DNA from: Lunularia cruciata
Lineage: Eukaryota > Streptophyta > Marchantiopsida > Lunulariales > Lunulariaceae
Length of the DNA: 64,000 bases
Assembly: GCA_948567375.1 (NCBI GenBank)
Contig: OX419760.1
Span: forward strand, 25,544,001 to 25,608,000
Direction: 5' to 3'
The position numbers and the translations under genes are program-made. Below the pieces are notes generated by a model, which was not told the origin of the DNA, did no database searches, and was given only the letters and a program-made list of their open reading frames with translations. Positions 56,991 to 64,000 of the stretch are shown one piece after another; positions within the stretch are counted from its first letter, which is position 1, and each line of letters opens with the position of its first letter.

Positions 56991-57245
56991 CTAGGCCAAA
57001 GAGATGTTCTATACTTTAAAAAATTCTACCTATTTCCTTAGGGCTAGAATTACTTTGTCCTAAAGTCTATTGTGAGGAGCTAACTTTGCCCTTACAAACC
57101 TTAATTCACAACTCTACACAATCCCAATACTCTACTATCTCCTTCAGTAGCGCCTTCATAGATTCCTCAAACTTCTTTGAGTTGTGTTCATGTAATTCAT
57201 TGTCTAACTTCTACAAGCACTTGTCCATGTATACCTGTACTTAAG
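56990..57245 (-). repeat. Remnant repeated at 58990-59270, copy 1
   Basis: Aligns in the same orientation with 58990-59270 (CCTTACAAACnTTAA, CTCCnnnAGTAGCnCCnTCAT, CnTGTCCATnTATA). The minus reading of both looks like the same degraded protein (ESMKALLKEIVEYWD here, LLQEIHDGATGRDHGV there). Confidence 0.65.
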
Positions 57246-58218
57246 GTAATCTTATTAAATTCATGAGTCTACCAAGTTATCATGATTTTTAAAGCAACAG
57301 TTTTGCTAATTAGTTTTGCTAAGGAGAAATATAGGAGAATGAAGGATCCACTCCTTGGAGAGTTTTGTATATGAAGTCTGTGAGGAGAATGAGGCTTTGT
57401 GCGTGCTACATATATTTTGTAGGTAAAGAGTGAAGTTTTCTACTTGAGAGCCATTATTAAGGTTTCTTTTAATTGGAGTAACCTCTAACCTTAAAGACTT
57501 ATGTGTGATTGTTTGTAAAGAATCTTTTGTTTTAACATTGGTGAAGCTTTCTCTTATGAGCAATTTTGAGGGAGATTTTGCATAAGAGATTATAACAACT
57601 CAATGAGTGATTAAATAATTGAATCATAGATTTCTTTTTGAGTTGTTCTCTTTGATATTGCTCAATATCAAAATTTTCTTCCTTGTAGTATATGATGCAC
57701 ATAAAATTTATCACTAGAGTTGGCTTTTGGGTGAGAGATAGCCAAAGTATAGATCTATAGTGATAGGTGTAAGCATACTATATAAGTATATGATTGGATG
57801 GATTTAACATCAAAGGAAATTTATCATAGAAGTTAGAATGCCCTTGATCATAGCTTATGAGTAGATTCCTTTTGAAAAGTTAAAAGAAAATGAGAGCTTA
57901 TAAAAGCACAAAAAAGGTGTGGTTATATTGGATAGCCATATTCTATGCATTCAAGCACTTTACATTGTGGAGCTCTATAAAGGGTGATTAAGTTATAAAT
58001 GCACCATGCATGCAAGAGGTACTTGGATGATTTTTTTTCCTTAAATATATGTGAGAGGATTAGAATTAGATCTATGAAAGTATTCAAATAGAGTAGATGT
58101 TTATGATATTCAAAATAACCAAGCTAACAAATAAATTTCATAGACTAAGTAAACTATATTCCAAGTATTATCCTATAATAAATCAAAAATCTATTTATAG
58201 AAATAGAAATAGAAATAG

Positions 58219-58256
<38 letters not shown>

Positions 58257-58600
58257 TTTATTTCAACTCTTAGTGCTTGGTTACTAGTGTGCAATTATAC
58301 CTCTTAACTACTACTTTGGTGGCTATGTGTGTTTGACTCTTCCAAGATTGCTTTCTTTAAATTTGCCTTGATTAAGTAGTTTCTTGTGTAGATGACTTGC
58401 ACCCTCATTATGGGTGCTTGCATTTACCTTAGTCTTATCTCTCTTTGCTTTATTGTTTGATTTTTCTTATGCCTCTTGGACCTATCAAGTTTTTCCTAAC
58501 ACCTTAGCTAGTTTTTCTAGGATGCATGAGTTATTATCTCAGTGGTTGTAATTATGTTAGCAACCACTAATAGGATAATTAGTGATGAATGTCCGTACCA
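57246..58600. other. AT-rich unassigned stretch with microsatellites
   Basis: No recognised gene. (AGAAAT)n at 58198-58222 runs into (AT)n at 58221-58251. Confidence 0.5.
58221..58251. repeat. (AT)n microsatellite
   Basis: About 15 AT units following four AGAAAT units. Confidence 0.97.
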
Positions 58601-58659
58601 TAAAGATTTACTTAAAGATGATTTTGCACAATCAAGATAGTTATGCATGCAATTAGGGC

Positions 58660-58915
58660 GAGACTTCTTGATCTCCCAAGGAGTATACCTCAAAATTTAG
58701 CTTCTTGGAACTCACTTCTTCTATGTTGAGCCCTCTTACTAAGCTTTTGGCTATGGTAGAGAGAGTTGCAAAATGTAACTTGGATTCTTTGGTGCAATTG
58801 GCTTAATTTTAGTTACTTTTTGGTATATTATATCAATTTCTGATTTGTGATTATTGTGGCAATTTAGAGTTTGTGTATGACTGCCTATATAAGTTATGCT
58901 TCTATAGTGTCTGAT
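58660..58915 (+). repeat. Decayed LTR of the element D type
   Basis: GGAGTATACCTCAAAAT, GGAACTCACTTCTTCTATGT, AACTTGGATTCTTTGG and TCTGATTTGTGATTATTGTG follow the order of the D LTR. It ends with the 3' module TTAGAGTTTGTGTATGAC ... TCTGATGTTG also seen at 37375 and 15884. Confidence 0.6.
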
Positions 58916-58989
58916 GTTGAAAAAAATATAATAAATAAATAAATAACTACTTCAGCTACAAGAATGTCATATAGTCCATATAGAATATC

Positions 58990-60760
58990 AGGTCACACGC
59001 CTTCTAGGACAAAGACCTTCCAAGGCCAAAAATTATTCTTGGGCCAAAGGTGCATTCTATACTTAGCGGATTTCTACCTTTTCACTTCTAGCTAGAACAT
59101 CTTCATCCTTGAATCTTTTGTGAGGAACTACCTTCGCCCTTACAAACTTTAACCAACAAGTCTATGAAGCCTTGGTACCCCATGATCTCTCCCAGTAGCA
59201 CCATCATGGATTTCTTGAAGTAGTTTATCAACAAGTTGGTACATGCACTCATCTATATATCCTTCCATAATGAGAGTGTGTGCTTTGGATCTTGAATCAT
59301 GAGCCTTCAACTTCTCCAAGGAGGACTCTGTTAACTGATTTGCAATTTCTTCAATTTCTTCAATTTCTTCAACTTGTTCTTCAACTTCCTATGCCATCTC
59401 CATCCTCGCCAAGGTCACGCTCTTCTCCAGATTGAACTAAGTACAACTTTCTTCCATCTCAGCCACGATCTCTTCCCAAATGGCTGCTCAATCCTTCTTG
59501 CATTTTCCCTCCTTCTCCTTGATATTCTCCATCAGCTTCTTCACCTACATATTGGCCACTTGTAACTCCTCTTGATGTCAAACTTCTATGCAATGAATTC
59601 CACCTTGACCTTCTTGTCTTCTTCCTTTAGTGCATTAATTCTTCTACTCAAGTCTTGATTGTTTCGTCAAGTTAGGCTTTGAGGCACACTTCTTCTTCCT
59701 TGAGCTTGGTTGTTTCCTGCACCAAGTCATTACTCCTCTTCCCCATTTCTAGGCATTGCTCACAAACATCATTCAAATTTTCCCATGCTTGCACTCATTC
59801 TTGCACCACTCATTGCACTACTTAGTGAAGATGGTTAAGAAGGGTGACATAATCCATAACCCTCCCATGATATTCTCAATACATGGGAAGAAGATACTCC
59901 ATCAATTCTAGTGCCATGCTTATTGTGTGAACAACCAATTTAGAAATTGGTACCACAAATACCAGAGAAAAATGTCTCCCACTTCATGGTTTTGAACAAA
60001 GCCAAAGGTCCTTTTTCCTTCTCAATCTCAAAAAACAATATGGACTCATTTTGTTCATGTTCTTCTTGTATCACAAAAGCTATGTTGGTCTTGGATGATC
60101 ATTTATCTATAAGTTCACCTTTTGATTGAAGTCCTTCTTTATCCTAAAGTTTGTCTTTGGCCCAAAGTCCTCCCTCCACCTAGACAGAACCTACATCTTC
60201 AAAACTTCTTCCATGTAGTACTTCTTCTCCCTTAAGTACTCCTTCCTATAATTCAAAATCTCTCATAAATGGGAACAAAGGAAAACTAGCCATCAGTGAG
60301 CTCTCAACTATAGTCTTAGTGGGATGAGGAAGGCCCAACTTCCTTATCCAATCTCCCATGCATTCTTTCTTTTGCTTCAATATTGCTCTTTGCCCTTGGA
60401 GGAGTTTGGGCAAGGATTAATTGTAGTTCTCCACCTTGGTCCTTAGCTACCTCCTTGTTTGAAGAAATACTAATCCTTGTGAACAATTGCTTGTTGGCAG
60501 TGGGTGTAGGATCTGGTTGGGGTCCAATGCCACCTTTTCACTCTACTTCTTCTTCATCTACGAGGATCCTCCTTGTGCTCTTGGTGGCCTTTGCCTTTGG
60601 CCCAGAAGGAGTTACATGTCTTTTCTTGATTATTATCTCTACAACAATCACATGCTATCTTTGCTTCTCAAAGCCTCAAGTATTGTAGGCTTCCTTTGTC
60701 ATGCCATTTGTAGCATTGCACCTAGATTGCTTGGAATCTGAAGTAGAAGTGTTGGTAGTC
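58990..60760 (-). pseudogene. Coiled-coil-like gag remnant, minus strand
   Basis: The minus reading gives short Glu/Lys-rich pieces such as KKLMENIKEKEGKCKKD, AIWEEIVAEMEESCT, EVEEQVEEIEEIEEIANQ and IGPQPDPTPTANKQLFTRIS, broken by many stops. 58990-59270 repeats 56990-57245. The character resembles 54640-55200 on the other strand, though no direct alignment is visible. No enzyme motif. Confidence 0.42.
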
Positions 60761-60825
60761 AAGAGTATTTTGGTAGTTACTCATAGACTACTTGTTGATG
60801 GACAAATTTTGTGTTTGGAGTATTG

Positions 60826-61075
60826 ACTACATGGTGGGGCCTACCATCACTTGCACCGTGTGGACTGTTGGGTGTGCCGCTAGCGGGACCGTTAGGGTTT
60901 GAGACCTAGCTCAAGTCCAAGAGGTATACTTTCAAAGTGCAGCTTCAGAAAGCTCACTTCTCCAATGAGCCTTTGAGTTTTTGTTTATGGTGGATAGAGC
61001 CTGGCAAGTGTCACTTGGATTCTCTTAGCTAGAATAGGTGTGGGTTGATTGTAATCAATGCCCAATTGTTGGTAG
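60826..61075 (+). repeat. LTR-like start of the D relative (forward)
   Basis: TGGAGTATTGACTACATGGT begins as the D LTR does on the minus strand. GAGACCTAGCTCAAGTCC, AAAGCTCACTTCTCCAATGA and TTGATTGTAATCAATGCCCA follow in order. It diverges after about 61075. Confidence 0.68.
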
Positions 61076-62224
61076 ATCATTGAGTGATAGATCAAGTAAT
61101 AGTGATAGACCTAGTGTGTAGAAGCTCATTGATTGATGTAGATTTGGTAGTGAGGTAGATGGTGTGCAGAAGCATTGGCAAAATTTTGAGCAAAGAGAAG
61201 CAATTTTTGAGCAATGGTTGTGATTTTGAGCTCAAGAGGTGAAAGCAAGACCAATCTTATGCAAGAAGGGCTCAAAAAGTGAAATTGAAGGTGGAGTTGG
61301 GAACCCATTGTCGTATTTGTGATTTGGAGAAACCCATCATTTCAATTTGGCTTGAGTAGAGAACTAGCAGAGGATTTGGCAGTCAATGAACTTTAGAGAA
61401 ATATGTCAATTTTTTGCTGGATTTACATCAGATTTTGGCCAGATTTGGAGGAGTTTTGCTCGAGTTGGAAGAGTTTTGCTAGATTAGGAGAGGGTTCAAA
61501 GTGGCAAGAAGAAAGGCCTCATTTGGGCATTTAGAGGCTTTGAGGCTGTGGGCTATAAGAGGCTAGAAGGCCTAGAAGGGCTAGCATGTTGGCATGAGGC
61601 TAGCTAGTTTAGAGTAGATTTTGGTTATTTTTGGGCAAAATCTTGCACATCCTGCTAGATTGTGTGCAAGAGTGTTTGACTCCTAGATCTTTAGTTTTTA
61701 GACCGGTGCCCTAGTCAATTGGTCTACCCTCACTTGTTGTCCTAGTGATTATTCCATTTTTATCTATACACTTGTAGCTTTGGCTAGGAGAGACAATTTG
61801 ATCCTATTCTTGGTGATCCTAGTAGCTTAGGAAATAGATAACTCATATTATGTCAAATGCCAAATGGTGGCAGAGTCAGTCCAATGTTGATTTATGAAAT
61901 GGAGGGTTTTTTTTAGCTTTCTTGTGATTAGATCCCCTCCATTCTATGCTTTCTATTTTTGCACCATGTTTGTGTGAGGTGCCTTGACTTTAGAGCGTTG
62001 GTGCTCTGGTGTGCTCTTGGTAGTGAAGTTGGAGTGATGACCAATCAGACTACCTATATTTCTCTTTGGTGAGGCAAGAAGTGATGACCTATAGACCACA
62101 AGAGTACCCATTGTGATAGTAGGTTACAGGTTGCCCTTTCTCCTAGTGTAGTTGTCATAGTTAGATCTACATTAGTTGGAGATGTTTAGTTGATAGTATT
62201 GGCACTTGGAGGTATTGGCACTTA
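61076..62224 (+). other. Leader of the D relative
   Basis: GATTTTGAGCTCAAGAGGTG, AAGTGAAATTGAAGGTG and TGTCAAATGCCAAATG match the complement of the D leader (44100-44600). No protein frame is evident. It carries additional sequence near 61500-61800 not seen in D. Confidence 0.6.
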
Positions 62225-64000
62225 GTGGGGTTCTTGCATAGGTTTTGGTTACAGGTTGCAATTCTTGGTTATTTTGTCATGATAGAGTTCTTTGGGGACT
62301 CCGGAGAAGATAGCACTATAGTACATAGTGGGTTTACTTGGAGTGGTGCTTGTTATCAGCTTGTATCTCACGTCCCAATGAGGGAGGAGATTGACTCTGA
62401 GTTGGAGTTTTACATAGGAGCTGATTCAGTTAAGAGTGCACTTGGTGTGTTTGCATTATTTTTGTAGGACATGGACAAGATTTATGGGATTTCCAAAGGT
62501 CCTAAGCATTACTTTGGTATAGTGGGTACCATTGAGTTAGATGACTTCATCTAGGAGTTTGATAGTTGGTGTGATCTGTAATAGATGCAAAACCCAACTT
62601 TGTTTGTACCCTTCATGGCATAGAAGGGGTTATTTTAGCATGGAAGGTCCACCAATGGACAACTACCATGAGTTCAAGAGAGCTCACTTGGAGGAGATTG
62701 AGCTATGGAGACAATATTGGTCTCTGAACTATATCTCTATCACTTTAGGCACACTTTTTAGCGTTAGATTGGTAGTACCCATGAATTCTAGCTCTAGTAG
62801 CGTTGGTGGATCTCTTGGATATGGTGCTACTATGAGTGGAAGTACTACTACATGAGGTGGTGTAGTACTGGAGTCTAACTCCATGAAAGAGTATTTCCAA
62901 TGTTTGAGGCAAACTACCAGGGAGTGCGGACTAACAAGCTAAGGAGCTTGTAAGAGTTCTAGCAAAAGGCTGGAGAGAGCCAATGCAAGGCATACACTTG
63001 CATGAGATGGCTGATAAGTTTTACTTAGGGAGTTATTGAAGTGCAAGTAGTCCAATTTTGGTATGTGATATTGGGTAGGGAGTTGCACGTGTGCTACATT
63101 GCTGCAGGCTACTTTGCCTACTATGGCAATGGTCTTTGGTTTGGTTGAGCATATTGAGCTCAACATGGTGGAGGAGAGAGTGGTGACATCCAGATTTGGT
63201 AGGGAGACCTCATCCACAACTGTTACTTCTTCTGGAGTGCAGCAAAGTGTACCATGCCATGTCGGTTTTTGAGGATATGGTGGACAACCTAGATCTTATG
63301 GAGTGAGTGGAGAGTAGTAGCCAATGAGTGGTTTAGTTGCTTGTTGGACTTTTGGTGGACCTCATCGCAAGAGAGAGTGCATTCAAGGCAATGGACCTAA
63401 TACCTCTGGTGCATCTTAGCCAACATAGGGACAGTGTGATCATTGCCATAGATTTGGTCACACCAATGACCGATGCTTTGACCTACACTCAAAGTTATGG
63501 AGTGGTAGCTGCTATGGCAGGTGGTAGAGGATCCACACCTATTAGAAGTGCAGTACCTGCTCTTACTTCTGATACAACCATGGTTACTTGGACTGAGTAG
63601 TTGGAGCAAAAATTGGCTAGCATGGCCATAGCTTAGAGGAGATCTGATTTGGATGCTGAGGCTTCCAACTCATATGCATGTGATAAACATATCTTAGACT
63701 TCATGTGTGGAGCAACACAAGTGGATGCATCTACTGTAGTGACTAGGAGTGCAATACATGCTCCAAAGCCTAGAGGAGCATCAACAAAGTTAGACCCACA
63801 AAGAGGAGAGGTTGGTAGATAGGTTAGACTTTCCTTGTCTTTTACACTCTTTGAGGCACACCAAACAACATCTATGGCTCCTAAACGTCTTAGTGTAGGT
63901 GTGGTAGGTGGTGATTGAGTGCATGATAGACTACCTACTAGTCAGCCACCTACTACTACACAAATTGAGTCTAGCACAAATTGATGTTGGGGGTGGTGCA
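62225..64000 (+). pseudogene. D relative: gag, continuing beyond the window
   Basis: GYFVMIEFFGDSGEDSTI, REEIDSKLEFD-like REEIDSELEFYIGADSV, PPMDNYHEFKRAHLEEIELW and the zinc knuckles. The first knuckle (63342-63380) has lost its second Cys (CWTFGGPHRKREC). The second (63435-63476) is intact (CDHCHRFGHTNDRC). The end ALEPRGASVELDPQRGEVGR of D corresponds to KPRGASTKLDPQRGEVGR near 63770. The element is open at the window edge, so pol may lie beyond. Confidence 0.78.

Noticed and set aside
58198-58251. (AT)n tract as an origin or promoter
   Set aside because: A plain microsatellite expansion, with no associated gene start.
1-64000. tRNA or rRNA genes
   Set aside because: No cloverleaf with A and B boxes or conserved rRNA core was noticed by eye. 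A tRNA scan would be needed to be sure.

Overview
This window looks like nuclear DNA of a land plant. It is dense in Ty3/gypsy-type LTR retrotransposons with primer-binding sites of the initiator-Met tRNA type, and it carries a degenerate plant-type LINE. There are no bacterial operons, ribosome binding sites or CRISPR arrays. A fungal-type secreted-protein gene sits in plant-like surroundings, which points weakly to a bryophyte or another seed-free plant. That placement is inference, not demonstrated.

Layout. (1) About 1-7,500 is a less AT-rich island with one convincing intact host gene (5040-5666, minus), an intron-free secreted protein. Around it are degenerate tandem repeats and hairpins. 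(2) 7,500-15,880 holds short tandem duplications, an approximately 85-bp dispersed repeat seen at least five times, and a decayed LINE (8487-10420, minus). (3) 15,884-46,005 is a stack of nested LTR retrotransposons. Element A (minus; RT end, RNase H, integrase and a PHD-finger remnant) was split by chromovirus copy B-minus (18408-25759), with target duplication TGCTC. An LTR of B-minus was in turn hit by an oppositely oriented LTR of its own family that is now a solo LTR (19061-19797, target duplication CCTAT). A second chromovirus copy, B-plus (28276-34254), lies inside element E (integrase part to its left, protease and gag parts to its right). Element D (about 37375-44907, minus) follows. 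(4) 46,672-47,590 is an approximately 250-bp tandem array. (5) 48,420-52,440 is element G (plus; promoter-like region, tandem zinc knuckles, protease, truncated RT). (6) 52,440-60,760 holds gag-like and coiled-coil remnants and a decayed LTR. (7) 60,826 to the window end is an inverted relative of element D (LTR and gag), open at the edge.

How it works together. Almost all reading frames beyond 8 kb are broken gag or pol genes. The best preserved is one 530-codon frame (31756-33348) running from RT through RNase H to the last catalytic residue of integrase. The two chromovirus copies share at least six stop positions and a frameshift, so they probably come from an already defective element mobilised in trans. 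I found no convincing new defence or signalling system. The best candidates for novelty are the fungal-type gene in the left island, the shared-stop chromovirus lineage and the PHD finger on an integrase.
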